Below, one piece after another: positions 1-10,318 of a stretch of DNA of 46,485 nt. Position 1 is the stretch's first letter. Every line of letters starts with the position of its first letter. The DNA comes from an uncultured Akkermansia sp. (lineage in GTDB: Bacteria > Verrucomicrobiota > Verrucomicrobiia > Verrucomicrobiales > Akkermansiaceae): the NCBI GenBank assembly GCA_947631275.1, contig CANRKR010000009.1, positions 1 through 46,485 of the forward strand, read 5' to 3'. Both the position numbers and the translations under genes were made by a program. The notes under the pieces are model-generated. The model did not search any database and was not told where the DNA came from. It saw only the letters and a program-made list of their open reading frames with translations.

Positions 1-19
1 ATCTCTTTCGAAAAGAGAT
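1..19. terminator. perfect 8-bp inverted repeat at the left edge
   Basis: Bases 1-8 and 12-19 are exact reverse complements around a 3-base loop. No T-run follows on the + strand, and the flank needed to judge the - strand lies outside the window. It could be the end of a terminator for an upstream gene, or chance. Low certainty. Confidence 0.25.
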
Positions 20-115
20 AATCTTACGTATCATGAGGCTGTAGCGGCGGGTAACGGCTCGCGGCACGGCTTCGTGCGTTTTCTCTCCTGCTAAAACCCT
101 ACTGGATATCACGTC

Positions 116-3100
116 ATGAAATTACATCTTCCTGTTTCATTGCATCGGGCAGTTTTGAAGGTTCTCGCTGTCCTGGCTCTACCTTTGACCGCCACGGTGG
201 CTTCGGGAGCCGGTGAGGAGCCTCCCGCTAACCTGGGCAACACCATGTACGTGGGTGATTCCATCACGCATGGCGCGTATTCCGGACTTTACTCCTGGCG
301 TTGGTCAATGCATAAAATCTTCGCTGATAACGGCATTTCCTACACTGAAGTCGGCGTCATGACGGGTAACGCAAAAAACGGCGGCGTCGACATGCCCTAC
401 GGTGAAACTGTTTTCCATAACAAGCATTCTGCGGAGAATAGCGCCCGTGCTTCTGAGATTGCTGAGAGGAAACAGGGATCTGGATCACCACCGCGTTTCG
501 GCGGCACGGGCATTCAACATTGGCTTCGTCTCAATGAACCCCAAGGATGGACTGGGGACAAGACTACTGAAAAGTATCGCTTAAGCGAAAGCGAAAAACT
601 AGTCAATACCTTTTTTCTTCTCGTTGGGACCAATGATTTGCTCTCGGATTCGGTCAGTGAGGGAGGGAGTATTGGTACGCGTTTGACCGTGAGAGAACAA
701 GAATTGATAGGGCGAAGCGGGGACGGGAGTTGGAGTGGGAACGGTGACATGGATACGATCGTGAATGCCATGTTTGAGCATAATTCTGCCGCCTCCGTTA
801 CCATTCTCTCCGTTCCCACGTGGGGGTCCCATATCAACAACAAAACGAAGGCGGATTATGAGGCTGGCAGAACTTATAATGAACACCTCAAGGAATGGGT
901 GGAGCAAAATGAACACAAGGAGAACATCACACTGGTCGACATCAACCGCGGACTTGTCGATGTGGCCAATACCGAAAAGCCATGGCAAGGAGTTGATTCC
1001 TTCTTTTACGCCAGCGATGGACGACAAACTAACGATCACCTCCATCCCTCCGCTCAGGGTGAGCTCATTATTGCGGGGAATGTGGCGCGAGGGCTGGGCT
1101 ATGCCGGGCGTACAGCGGGGCAGGCACGGAAAGCGGCAACTGAGTTCAATCGACAAGCACAGGCAATTTTTGATTCTGCGACGCGCAAGGATGACGTCAC
1201 TTGGAAAAGTGGTAAAGGACTGACATTCGGGAGTGGAGCTACCCTCACGAGTGATTGGGGGGAGACGAGTCCGGAGGGTACGTTTACTGTTGATTTCAAG
1301 ATTTCCGGTGGTTTAGGAGACGGGGCAACGGGTGGGTGGGATACCCAAAACGGTCTCACCATCACTGTTGGGGATGGCTCTCATTCCGGTGCTCTTACGC
1401 TCAATGAGGCCTACATTAAGTGGGGAGACACCATCCTGTATTCCATGAACATGTCGACTCTCACGGAGGCTTTACGTTTAGCTTACGTTCGAGGAAATAA
1501 TGCTCAAGGGTTACCCACGGGTTTTTACGTGTGGTTTGGTGACCAACTCATTGGCGAGGCGTTGAGTTCGGGAACCGCTATGAACGGTGGGCTGTCGATA
1601 ACAAATACAACTGGGAATGACATTACTCTAACCGATCTCGCGATGGATTCCACGAGTTCGTGGGCACCGACAAGCGATGGACTTAAGGGCGAATCCATGC
1701 TTATTGAGCCTGCCTCTTCTTCCAGTTATAGCGGTTGGCCTGGGGTTGTCGACTGGCCGGGGAAAGACAAGATGTTAGATGGGGTTCAGGTACTGAATCC
1801 TCAAACTGCTCTTAATCCATCGGAATTCGCCAACGGCAAAATTGGGAGTGTTGTCACCGTAAGTGGAGCTTCGTCAAGCATCATCAAAAACTGGTCCGGT
1901 GGACGAGAGCTTTTTGTGACGGTGAAGGAAGATTCGGGTCCAACTAGTTGGCTTACTCTTGATAACGTGGATGACAACTCGTCAACTGTTGACTTGCATG
2001 TGCGATTCAGCGGATCAATGAATCTGCCGACAATATTTTGCGTGTTTCAAATTGGTAGTAACGACTCGCACCTCCACGGAGGCGACATGTACGTTGAATT
2101 TTCTGGTGATCTTGTGGTAACTCAGGGCACTTATTCCATGACGAATGATGATAGGAGCTATCCAAGCGAGCACAGCAGCGTGGCAATCTCGGCTTTTTTT
2201 GCAAATAGCAGCAAAAATGAAAAGGGCTGTGTAGATGGAAAAATTACCTATGTTATCAACAAGGGCACATATAAGGGTTGCATTGTTGGAGGTGCGGCGT
2301 ATGGAGTGGACGATGAGGAGACGCGCGTGACAAAAGGAGTGGAGATATACCTGAATGGGGGGGCCTTCGAAGGTGATATCTACGCGGGAGGTACGTGTGG
2401 CTACATAGGGGGAGCTAAAATCGTTATTACCGGTGGGCTGACGATGAGTTTCAATGACAACGTTCATCGCATATCCGCCGGTGGATTCGGTGTGAATAAC
2501 AAAGGCGGATTGGCAAACGGCAAGGCGGCCGAAATAGTCCTTCAGGACATAACTGGCGCTGATGGCATCGCACAGTGGAAAGGAGAGCTATCCGGCGGCC
2601 GCAAGCCGACCAACTTTGAAGTCCGGCGCACGCTGGCGCTCAAGAATGTAACGACGGCGTTGGAAGCAACGCTGGCGGATTTTGATGAAGTGCAGGTAGA
2701 GGATGGCAGCATCGTTCAGCTTAAAGGATTAGGAGAGGCGACGGCTCTGAGTGTAAGTTCCGGGAGTAAGCTGACGCTGGGGGAGGGGGAGTACACGGGG
2801 ATGGTGACGACCAATGGAGGGGAAATTGTGTTGGAGGACGGGGCCTCGTATAAGACAGCGCTGGCGAAGATCGGTGATGATCAGGTGGCGATGTCGACAA
2901 AGGGCACGTATTCCATCGGAGCGGGATCAAGCCTGGAGCTGGGGGCAGACGCCGATGGGAGAGTGCGGGGCGCCGTCGATGTGAATCTGCTTGCAGGCGG
3001 GACCTACACGACGTCGTTGACCGGCAATGAAAGCGGCGATGGCAGTGTGCTTGTCACCTTGAGTGGCGGAGGGCAGTACACTGTGGGCGCGAGTGCGGAA

Positions 3101-6100
3101 GGCGTCACGATTCGTCTCCATCTTTCCGGGATGACTTCCGACTCATCTATTGCCGCCGGTGAGAGCTACACGGACTACAAGATCACCCTCGTGGGCGAGA
3201 ATGCGATTGAACTCGGAGAAGGGATGAAGAGAACGGCGTTCTTTGGCACAACGGGAGCTGTGGAGCTGGAGGAGGGCGCTTCTTTGCGCATCGGCGTGGA
3301 CAGCATCCTCGCTGACTTGCGAGGTCCAGAGGCAGAGCTTACTTACAAAGTGGCAGGATGTGACCTCACAGCGTGGAACGAAGGCGGTGTCGTGCAGATA
3401 GCCCGCGAGGTGCAGCTTTCGGGGAGGAATCCCCACTTCGACAAAGAAGGCAATCTTGTCCTTACCGGGAACTCGGTTCCGCACGAGGATCTCTACTGGA
3501 GCGGCGACACAGACACGAATGGCTTGACGTGGGGCGGTGCAGGCGCAGACAGTTGGGCGACAACCTCCGGAGGGGAACAAAGTGCCGCCTGGTCGGATCG
3601 CGCGAGTGCGCATCTCTCCGGCGGAGCATCTCCCGCCGCCATCACCATGCAAGGGGATGTTATTGTCAACAATCTTGAGTTCAACGCCGGCACGTATGCC
3701 TTTTCGGGAGGGCAGGCTCTCTTTGTAATGGGGGACCTCACGGTTGTTAATGATACCACCCCTACTGTGGACTTTGGCTCGACATCCGTCGAGGTATGGG
3801 GTGGTTTGACAATTGGGACGGCTTGTAGCTTCACATTCGCAGAACCGCTTTCCGTTAAGGGCAGAGTCAAATGGTGGGGCGGAGGGACATTGACGTTGAG
3901 CGCCGGCGGCACCCTCGGTGAACTCGATCCGAGCTGGAATGGAGATGGCGCTGTTGTACTGGGCGCTGATCTGACGCTTACAGGGGGGTTAGTGGTTCAG
4001 AATAACGGACGCCGAGTGGCCTTCAAAAAGGCTGACGGCGCAGGAGATGTGTACCTTGTCTTCAAGACAGGCGATGCGGTGAAAACGACGTATGAAGGCA
4101 ATCCAGAATCAAAGGAGGAAGGACTCAAGATTCAATCTCACAACAACAACGGTAAATACCTCTTTGACGGCGTGGGGCTTGCGGCTAAGGGGAGTGGGAC
4201 GGCGCTCAAACTTCTGGACGGGGAAGAAACCACGTGGGACATCGGAGGCAATCTGCTCGCTGCTGAGCAGGGAACCCTCGTGATAGACGGGGCTCATCCG
4301 ATGGTGGTGACGGGCAAAATCATCGCGGACAATGGCACGCTCAGCGCAACGAACGTTGGTGCGAACGTTTCAGCAGCCGGTCTGGAAATAAAGAACGGCG
4401 CATCAATCACCACCCGTGGCGCATGGACCATCGAGGGGGACGCGACGCTCGATGCTGGTTCAACTCTGAACATAGTCGGCGGTTCTCTCGCTATCGACGG
4501 AGGCGTCATGGAAGGCGAGCTGGTTCTCGGCGGGACATTGGAGACGGGTACGGGCGATCTCACTATAGCGAACCTGAGGCTCTCCGGCGGGGCGCTCGAC
4601 ATCGGGGGGAATACGGTCATCAAGGCTCTGGCTGACGGCAGCAGCAGTCTCACCTCCCTCTCCATTGCAGAGGGTAAAAAACTCACCCTCAATAATTCGG
4701 GAATCTTCAAAATCAGTGGGGAATTCCACTGGGGCAGTGGAAGTGAGCTTGAGCTCGGCGCCGCCGGTCTTGTGTTGGATTTCACGGGACTCAGCGTTTT
4801 CGGCGACTCGGCTTCCGGGGAAAATCTTACCCTCAATTTGGCTTCCGCATTCCTGGAGGGCGCGGGAGAGGGCAATTCATGCCCGCTCTTCACCGGCTGG
4901 GATCCCTCCCGGAAGGATCAAATTACTCTCAAGGTTGACGGAAGCGATCCCTCCGGTCAATACACAGGTCTGGAGATCACAGATGAAGGCGAACTGATAT
5001 GGGGAAATTCTCTCTATTGGGAAACCTCGAGCGACGCCATTACTCTGGGAATCCCAGAAGGCACAGAAGAGGTCGGCGTGTGGAGCGAGAAGAAAGGCTC
5101 CCCCGGTACGCTGACCTGGTCGGAGAATAAGAACATCCACCTGAGCTCCAGCAGCGAAACGATTACCGTGACGGTGGGACGAGGAGCCAGCATGGACAGT
5201 CTGTCCATCTCGGCGGCGGGCGGATCTGCCACCTACAATTTTGTTGCGGGGGCAGGCGACCTCGCTAAGGTGACAGGGAAATTGTCTGTCGGCGCAGGGG
5301 CGACTGTGTCCGTGGGGGAAGATGTGACCCTGACGGCGGGGTCGTACGGCGGGGATGGCTCGCTGAGGGTGGAAGGCGGTGAGGTGAGAATCACCGCGGA
5401 AGCGACGATTAGCAGCGTCACCCTGACGGGCGGCAGCATGACGCTTAGCGGTGGAGGCACGATTTCGAATTTGCAGGGCACGGCGACCGCAGGAGCGGCG
5501 CCCCAGGTTTCGAGCCAGCGCGCACTCACCATCGGCGGCGGCGATTACACGGGCGGGCTGACTTCCGGCGGTCTCACCGTCAACGGGGACTTCACGTATC
5601 ATTCCCCGGGGGAGGCAAACGATCCCGCAAGGGTGGGGGCTCTGACTGTGAACGGTCGATTCACGTTGGAGGGAAGCATGCAAGCCACTGCGCTCAGCGG
5701 GACAGGAAGTATTGTGGGCGGAGGAACCTTGCGGCTCAACGCCAACAGCGGCTCGTTCTCAGGGGAAGTGGGGGTGGATCTCGTTCATCAGGGAGGGAAG
5801 TTCACTCTCAGCGGGTACACCGGAAAGAATGTCACTGTGACGAGTGGTTCCCTCACATTGGCCAACGGAGGAAGAGGTATGGAGCTCACGACTCTCGCTA
5901 TCGGGAAGGACGCCTCCCTGGCGGTGGCGGGAGGAAATCTGAATGTTTCCGACGTCCTGACCTGGGGCGCCGGCTCCGAGCTGATCTTCTCCTCGGCCGG
6001 ACAGAGACTTGTGCTTTCAGGAGACGGTTGGGATGGTAAACTGGACGCGACGCAGGGTAAGCTGACTATCGTGCTGGGTGCGGATGTGCTGGGCGCAGGT

Positions 6101-9100
6101 GCGTCAGGAAACATCACTCTGCTGGAATGGGCAAATAAAGGGGAAGGATTCGACTTCACCGGGTGTTTCGACATCGAGCTTTCAGAGGGGGTGAATCCGG
6201 AAATGTACAAGGAACTTATCCTCAATCCTGATGGAAGCGTGAGCTGGGGTATTCCAAATGATCTGTACTGGGATGCCGCCGGACACGCGAATAACAAGCT
6301 GACCTGGGGCGGGGCAGAGAGGGAGTGGAGCAAGGAAGCAGGCGGACCGGCGGATGCGCTCTGGCCGGGAGAGGATACGGCGGGAACGAATGTGCATATC
6401 ACCGGGGAGGCGGATGCTGACTATACCGTGGAGATGCAGAAGGACATCCTGGCGGGAAGCGTTGAGTTCAACGGCGGCGACTATGCCTTCTCCGGAGGCG
6501 ATGGCAGCATGCTCACGACGCAGGGAGACCTCACTGTGGGAACAGACCGGAAGACGACGGTGGACTTCGGTGACAGGCGGGTGGATGTGGGCAAATCCCT
6601 GGCGACCGGGAGCAGCAGCAGGGTAACCATCGGCGGGAAACTGGACGTGGGCGGTGATCTGACTGCCGGAGAAGAGAGCAAGCTGCTCCTGAAGGGAGAC
6701 ACGACGGTGAAAGGAGGAGTCACGCTCGGCAAGGGCAGCAGCGCGACGGTCTCCGGCAAGCTGGATGTGGCCGGTACGGTGAACGCGGGGAACGGCTCAC
6801 TCGCGGCAAATGGGGGAGGAACCTGGGGAGGCGCGCAACTCGCACAAGGGGGCAGCCTGAGCCTGAAGAACACCACGGTGCAGGGTGAGCTCAAAGCGGA
6901 GGGCGGCAAGCTCACGGTGGGCGGCAGAAGCTCTCTGGGGTCTGTGAGCGGCAGGCTCACCGGGCTTGAGATAGCTCCCGGAGGGGATCTGACGGTGCAG
7001 GGTGGAAATGGACTACAGGCGGAGAGCTTCACCTGGAGCAGCGGCAGCACGCTGCACCTCGGAAAGGAGTTTACCGGTCCGCTGAGCTTTGGCAGCCTGA
7101 ACGGGAATGGCAGCAATCTGACGCTCGATTTCAGCAAAAGTTTCCTGAAGCGTCTGGGCGAAGGGGGAAAACTCTTTGCGGATGTGCAAGGGTTCGAAGC
7201 CGGATGGAACGAGAAATTTGACCTCAGGGTGAATGGTGCGACTCCGGACAGCTACTACGGCAACATGCACATCGACGAAGGCGGCAACCTGGTGTGGGAC
7301 GCGCCGAAGCCCCCGGACACCTACGACAGCTCCACAGATAACGTCGAAACCGGCGGAGCCGGAACCGAGGAAGGCAAGACGGAATGGAACACGGGCGATA
7401 AGAACATCTACGACAGCGTGGGCGATTATGGCGGAGTCATCGTGAACAGTGATACGAACATCGATTTCTCCGGCGCGGATAAGGAAAGCGCTTATGGAAA
7501 CTGGGACACGGATGGCTTGACCGTGCATAATTTGCAAGGCAGCAATCCGGACGCGAAGTTGACCATCACCGGGAACGGCAAGGACAACAATAAGGTGACC
7601 CTGAAGAACAGCTATGACGCGAATCCTCAGTACACGGACGACCTGCACTACGACGGCGGAATCACGGTGGACAACGCCGAGCTGCACATCAATCATGAGG
7701 ATCCGACAACGGATAAAGGCGGGGCCAAATGGGGCACGACGATGGGCGGCAAACTCGACCTCAGCGGGGCGAATGGGCTCTACATGGATCGAGGGGTCCT
7801 CACTCTCACCGGGGATGACAACGACCTTGGCAGCGCAGGGGTGAACTTCGACCACGACAAGGACGGGCATCTCGTCATCAGCGGGGGATCCGCCATGGTC
7901 TCCGGCAGGATAACGGCGAATGTCGGCGGAGCTGAGTGCGACCCTGTGGAGGATCGCAACGAGCATATCAAGCTGGAGAACAACGGACTCCTCCGGTTGG
8001 TCGGTCGTGACGAGGAAGGGGCTGATGAGACTACGGTGGGCGCCGGGGTCATTATCGGCGGCGGCACAGGAAGCGAAATCGTGGGGGTAAAAGGCGCTGT
8101 GAACATGGAGACAGGGAGCCGCCTGCGGGGCGTGCACCTGATTCTGGAGGATGAAAAGGCAGTGCTGAGAGTGGGCAAGGAAGCGGCACAACCGGCTCCG
8201 GCAAGCGTGGCGGATGAGCCCGCCATGGCTCGGGCGGCAAGCATTGACGAGCCGGAACTGCCGGTTGATGCAGGAGCCTCCGACTCCGGAGATGTCAGTA
8301 TTTACGGCATTCAGTCGAATGGAGGGCGCCTCACCGGCAGACAGGATATAGAAATGTCTGTGCAGGGGTGGGATCACGTCTTTACCGGCAGTATGGGAGA
8401 CTACGAAGGCAAGATGACCTTCAACTCCGGTCCTAATCGACAGTATTTCACGCAGGTGACAAAGGGCAGCGCGAATTGGGACATGGAGGTGGGGTGCCTG
8501 GCACAGGTCACTCTCAGCGTACTAAACGCCGAAGGGGAAAACGCGGGATGGACGATGGGGAATATGGCGCTGCGCAGTGGATCGGATGTCACTCTGGGCT
8601 TCACCTTCGCTTCTCCGGAGGGGCGTTTGGAGAACAAGACGGGGATGCGTTTCCAGGGGTTCACCGTGGAGGAGGGAGCTCGACTCACTCTGCAGGCGTA
8701 CGGGAGCGTGATGCCTTCGCTGACAGAGTTTGTGCTGGGGGAGGTGAGCGACGGAGGAGTCGTGGATCTGCACTCTGCAGCCAGTCCGCAGCCGATGTCG
8801 GTTGACGGGGCGGAGGCCAACGGAGACGACCCGGTTGGGACAGAAGGGGTGGAGGAGCCGGGGAAGACTGCCGATGAGCTGATGTTGAGTCGCGATCAGT
8901 TGGTGGGAAGCGCCTGGTTGCACGTGGAGAGCGCGAGCATTGTGCATGAGGATAACAAGCTCAAGCTGAAGATGCAGGTGGCAAAGGACAACCTGCTGGA
9001 AGCCGCCGTGGCGGGCGCCCACAGGAATGCTGTGGAAGGAGCCAGAGCTCTCTGGGAATTCACCTCGTCCGGCAGCAATGCCGGGGTCAACGAAGCCTTG

Positions 9101-10186
9101 AGTAATCCGGATTCCGACACGAACAAGCTGGTTGGAGAGGCCTTGCGGCTGCTGTACGCGGGCGGGGGCAAAGCGGGTCTGGCCAATCTGCTGGCAGCCG
9201 GCGCCGGAGCGGGCTACACGGGCTACAGCGCCGCTCTCGCCGAGGACATGCATCGCCAGCTCTCAACTATCCGCAATCGCGTGGCTTCCATGGGAGAAGA
9301 TGTCCCGCAGGCAGCGACCGACGGCGAAGGCGTGCTGGTCTGGCATGCCTGGGTCAACGCAGAGAGCTCCTACCGGGAGCTGGATGCGGATGGTCTGGCG
9401 CCCGGCTATCGTCTCAACGGCTGGGGCGGCACCTTCGGCGTGGATGCTGACATCTCCCGCAACACGGTCGTCGGTCTCGCTCTGAGCGCCATGTACAATG
9501 ATCTCAAGTGCACCGGAGCGGATACCATCAGCGGCGATATGGATACCATGTACGCCACGGCCTTCCTGCGCCACATGAGAGGGCGCTGGACGCACACTCT
9601 TGCCATCAGTGAAGGGTTGACGGATTTCAAGACGCATCGCACCGTGGCGACCGGCAGCGGGAACTACACGGCGGACGCCGATACGAATGGCTGGGCTGTG
9701 GGCGCTCTCTACGAGGCGGGCTATACTGCGCTGTTGCATGAGAAGACGCGCAGTGCGCTGCAGTACATCCTCAACGTCGAGGTGCGCTACAACAACATCG
9801 ACGGATTTACGGAAAGCGGCAGTGACGCCGGACTGCAGGTGGAGGAGATGGACAACCTGACCGTGACTTTCGGCGCGGGCGCGCGCGTTCAGTCCATGCT
9901 CGGCGAGAATCTGGCCAACCGCGGTGTTCTCTTTGAGGCTCGTCTCCTTGCAAAGGCTGATGCGGGAGACCGCCGGGGAGAAGCTGCTACGCGCTTTGCC
10001 AACGGTTCCTACCGCACCAGCATGGTGGGCGCTGAAGTCGGCGCGGTGGGTATTGAGGCGGGGGCGGGTCTCACCATCCCCTTCAATGGTCCCCGACCGG
10101 GTTCCTTCTTCATTGACGGCAGTCTCGAATTCCGCCAGGGGTGGAGCTCTTTCGACGCCTCCGCAGGATTAAGATTCCGCTTCTGA
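116..10186 (+). CDS. giant autotransporter with N-terminal SGNH hydrolase and C-terminal beta-barrel
   Basis: A 3356-residue type Va autotransporter. Residues 1-32 are a Sec signal peptide. Residues 40-340 carry SGNH/GDSL hydrolase blocks: GDSI with candidate nucleophile S49, GTND at 171-174, and DHLH at 307-310 giving the Asp/His pair. The family hydrolyses esters, often acetyl groups on sugars; the substrate here is unknown. Residues about 360-3000 are a Gly/Ser/Thr-rich beta-helical passenger. It contains three modules that each begin with an LYW-type motif (residues 1126, 1633, 2050) and end in a GxLxW-like strand. Helical residues about 3030-3055 lead into the barrel (about 3073-3356), which ends in the expected terminal Phe. 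So the protein should be exported and displayed on the outer surface. No strong ribosome site precedes the ATG. The first third looks more AT-rich by eye than the rest. EstA-type GDSL autotransporters are usually about 600-700 residues, so this one is exceptional in length. Confidence 0.9.
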   Translation: MKLHLPVSLHRAVLKVLAVLALPLTATVASGAGEEPPANLGNTMYVGDSITHGAYSGLYSWRWSMHKIFADNGISYTEVGVMTGNAKNGGVDMPYGETVFHNKHSAENSARASEIAERKQGSGSPPRFGGTGIQHWLRLNEPQGWTGDKTTEKYRLSESEKLVNTFFLLVGTNDLLSDSVSEGGSIGTRLTVREQELIGRSGDGSWSGNGDMDTIVNAMFEHNSAASVTILSVPTWGSHINNKTKADYEAGRTYNEHLKEWVEQNEHKENITLVDINRGLVDVANTEKPWQGVDSFFYASDGRQTNDHLHPSAQGELIIAGNVARGLGYAGRTAGQARKAATEFNRQAQAIFDSATRKDDVTWKSGKGLTFGSGATLTSDWGETSPEGTFTVDFKISGGLGDGATGGWDTQNGLTITVGDGSHSGALTLNEAYIKWGDTILYSMNMSTLTEALRLAYVRGNNAQGLPTGFYVWFGDQLIGEALSSGTAMNGGLSITNTTGNDITLTDLAMDSTSSWAPTSDGLKGESMLIEPASSSSYSGWPGVVDWPGKDKMLDGVQVLNPQTALNPSEFANGKIGSVVTVSGASSSIIKNWSGGRELFVTVKEDSGPTSWLTLDNVDDNSSTVDLHVRFSGSMNLPTIFCVFQIGSNDSHLHGGDMYVEFSGDLVVTQGTYSMTNDDRSYPSEHSSVAISAFFANSSKNEKGCVDGKITYVINKGTYKGCIVGGAAYGVDDEETRVTKGVEIYLNGGAFEGDIYAGGTCGYIGGAKIVITGGLTMSFNDNVHRISAGGFGVNNKGGLANGKAAEIVLQDITGADGIAQWKGELSGGRKPTNFEVRRTLALKNVTTALEATLADFDEVQVEDGSIVQLKGLGEATALSVSSGSKLTLGEGEYTGMVTTNGGEIVLEDGASYKTALAKIGDDQVAMSTKGTYSIGAGSSLELGADADGRVRGAVDVNLLAGGTYTTSLTGNESGDGSVLVTLSGGGQYTVGASAEGVTIRLHLSGMTSDSSIAAGESYTDYKITLVGENAIELGEGMKRTAFFGTTGAVELEEGASLRIGVDSILADLRGPEAELTYKVAGCDLTAWNEGGVVQIAREVQLSGRNPHFDKEGNLVLTGNSVPHEDLYWSGDTDTNGLTWGGAGADSWATTSGGEQSAAWSDRASAHLSGGASPAAITMQGDVIVNNLEFNAGTYAFSGGQALFVMGDLTVVNDTTPTVDFGSTSVEVWGGLTIGTACSFTFAEPLSVKGRVKWWGGGTLTLSAGGTLGELDPSWNGDGAVVLGADLTLTGGLVVQNNGRRVAFKKADGAGDVYLVFKTGDAVKTTYEGNPESKEEGLKIQSHNNNGKYLFDGVGLAAKGSGTALKLLDGEETTWDIGGNLLAAEQGTLVIDGAHPMVVTGKIIADNGTLSATNVGANVSAAGLEIKNGASITTRGAWTIEGDATLDAGSTLNIVGGSLAIDGGVMEGELVLGGTLETGTGDLTIANLRLSGGALDIGGNTVIKALADGSSSLTSLSIAEGKKLTLNNSGIFKISGEFHWGSGSELELGAAGLVLDFTGLSVFGDSASGENLTLNLASAFLEGAGEGNSCPLFTGWDPSRKDQITLKVDGSDPSGQYTGLEITDEGELIWGNSLYWETSSDAITLGIPEGTEEVGVWSEKKGSPGTLTWSENKNIHLSSSSETITVTVGRGASMDSLSISAAGGSATYNFVAGAGDLAKVTGKLSVGAGATVSVGEDVTLTAGSYGGDGSLRVEGGEVRITAEATISSVTLTGGSMTLSGGGTISNLQGTATAGAAPQVSSQRALTIGGGDYTGGLTSGGLTVNGDFTYHSPGEANDPARVGALTVNGRFTLEGSMQATALSGTGSIVGGGTLRLNANSGSFSGEVGVDLVHQGGKFTLSGYTGKNVTVTSGSLTLANGGRGMELTTLAIGKDASLAVAGGNLNVSDVLTWGAGSELIFSSAGQRLVLSGDGWDGKLDATQGKLTIVLGADVLGAGASGNITLLEWANKGEGFDFTGCFDIELSEGVNPEMYKELILNPDGSVSWGIPNDLYWDAAGHANNKLTWGGAEREWSKEAGGPADALWPGEDTAGTNVHITGEADADYTVEMQKDILAGSVEFNGGDYAFSGGDGSMLTTQGDLTVGTDRKTTVDFGDRRVDVGKSLATGSSSRVTIGGKLDVGGDLTAGEESKLLLKGDTTVKGGVTLGKGSSATVSGKLDVAGTVNAGNGSLAANGGGTWGGAQLAQGGSLSLKNTTVQGELKAEGGKLTVGGRSSLGSVSGRLTGLEIAPGGDLTVQGGNGLQAESFTWSSGSTLHLGKEFTGPLSFGSLNGNGSNLTLDFSKSFLKRLGEGGKLFADVQGFEAGWNEKFDLRVNGATPDSYYGNMHIDEGGNLVWDAPKPPDTYDSSTDNVETGGAGTEEGKTEWNTGDKNIYDSVGDYGGVIVNSDTNIDFSGADKESAYGNWDTDGLTVHNLQGSNPDAKLTITGNGKDNNKVTLKNSYDANPQYTDDLHYDGGITVDNAELHINHEDPTTDKGGAKWGTTMGGKLDLSGANGLYMDRGVLTLTGDDNDLGSAGVNFDHDKDGHLVISGGSAMVSGRITANVGGAECDPVEDRNEHIKLENNGLLRLVGRDEEGADETTVGAGVIIGGGTGSEIVGVKGAVNMETGSRLRGVHLILEDEKAVLRVGKEAAQPAPASVADEPAMARAASIDEPELPVDAGASDSGDVSIYGIQSNGGRLTGRQDIEMSVQGWDHVFTGSMGDYEGKMTFNSGPNRQYFTQVTKGSANWDMEVGCLAQVTLSVLNAEGENAGWTMGNMALRSGSDVTLGFTFASPEGRLENKTGMRFQGFTVEEGARLTLQAYGSVMPSLTEFVLGEVSDGGVVDLHSAASPQPMSVDGAEANGDDPVGTEGVEEPGKTADELMLSRDQLVGSAWLHVESASIVHEDNKLKLKMQVAKDNLLEAAVAGAHRNAVEGARALWEFTSSGSNAGVNEALSNPDSDTNKLVGEALRLLYAGGGKAGLANLLAAGAGAGYTGYSAALAEDMHRQLSTIRNRVASMGEDVPQAATDGEGVLVWHAWVNAESSYRELDADGLAPGYRLNGWGGTFGVDADISRNTVVGLALSAMYNDLKCTGADTISGDMDTMYATAFLRHMRGRWTHTLAISEGLTDFKTHRTVATGSGNYTADADTNGWAVGALYEAGYTALLHEKTRSALQYILNVEVRYNNIDGFTESGSDAGLQVEEMDNLTVTFGAGARVQSMLGENLANRGVLFEARLLAKADAGDRRGEAATRFANGSYRTSMVGAEVGAVGIEAGAGLTIPFNGPRPGSFFIDGSLEFRQGWSSFDASAGLRFRF

Positions 10187-10200
10187 GAATAAAACTTCCG

Positions 10201-10250
10201 CTCGACTCCGCATTCCTCTTCGATGCAGGCTTCATCGAAGAGGAGTCGAG
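10201..10250. terminator. long hairpin after the autotransporter gene
   Basis: An 11-bp inner stem (10214-10224 with 10232-10242, loop of 7) is flanked by a further complementary 7-mer pair (10201-10207 with 10244-10250). The left arm can also pair as a 9-mer using the overlapping GG. It lies 14 bases after the autotransporter stop. No T-run follows, so it may be a transcript-stabilising or attenuating hairpin rather than a classic terminator. Confidence 0.55.
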
Positions 10251-10278
10251 TCTGTCCCGTCGTACAGAGTACATTTTC

Positions 10279-10307
10279 TTGCGCAGAGGGATGGCTCGGT
10301 TTATAAT
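10279..10307 (+). promoter_or_regulatory. sigma70-like promoter of the ATP-grasp gene
   Basis: TTGCGC (10279-10284), 17-base spacer, consensus TATAAT (10302-10307). The start codon is only 11 bases after the -10 box, which predicts a leader of about 4 bases. Confidence 0.7.
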
Positions 10308-10318
10308 GAGCGGCAGAT

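Noticed and set aside
7013..8377. 454-codon open frame on the - strand
   Set aside because: Shadow of the autotransporter passenger; no family features.
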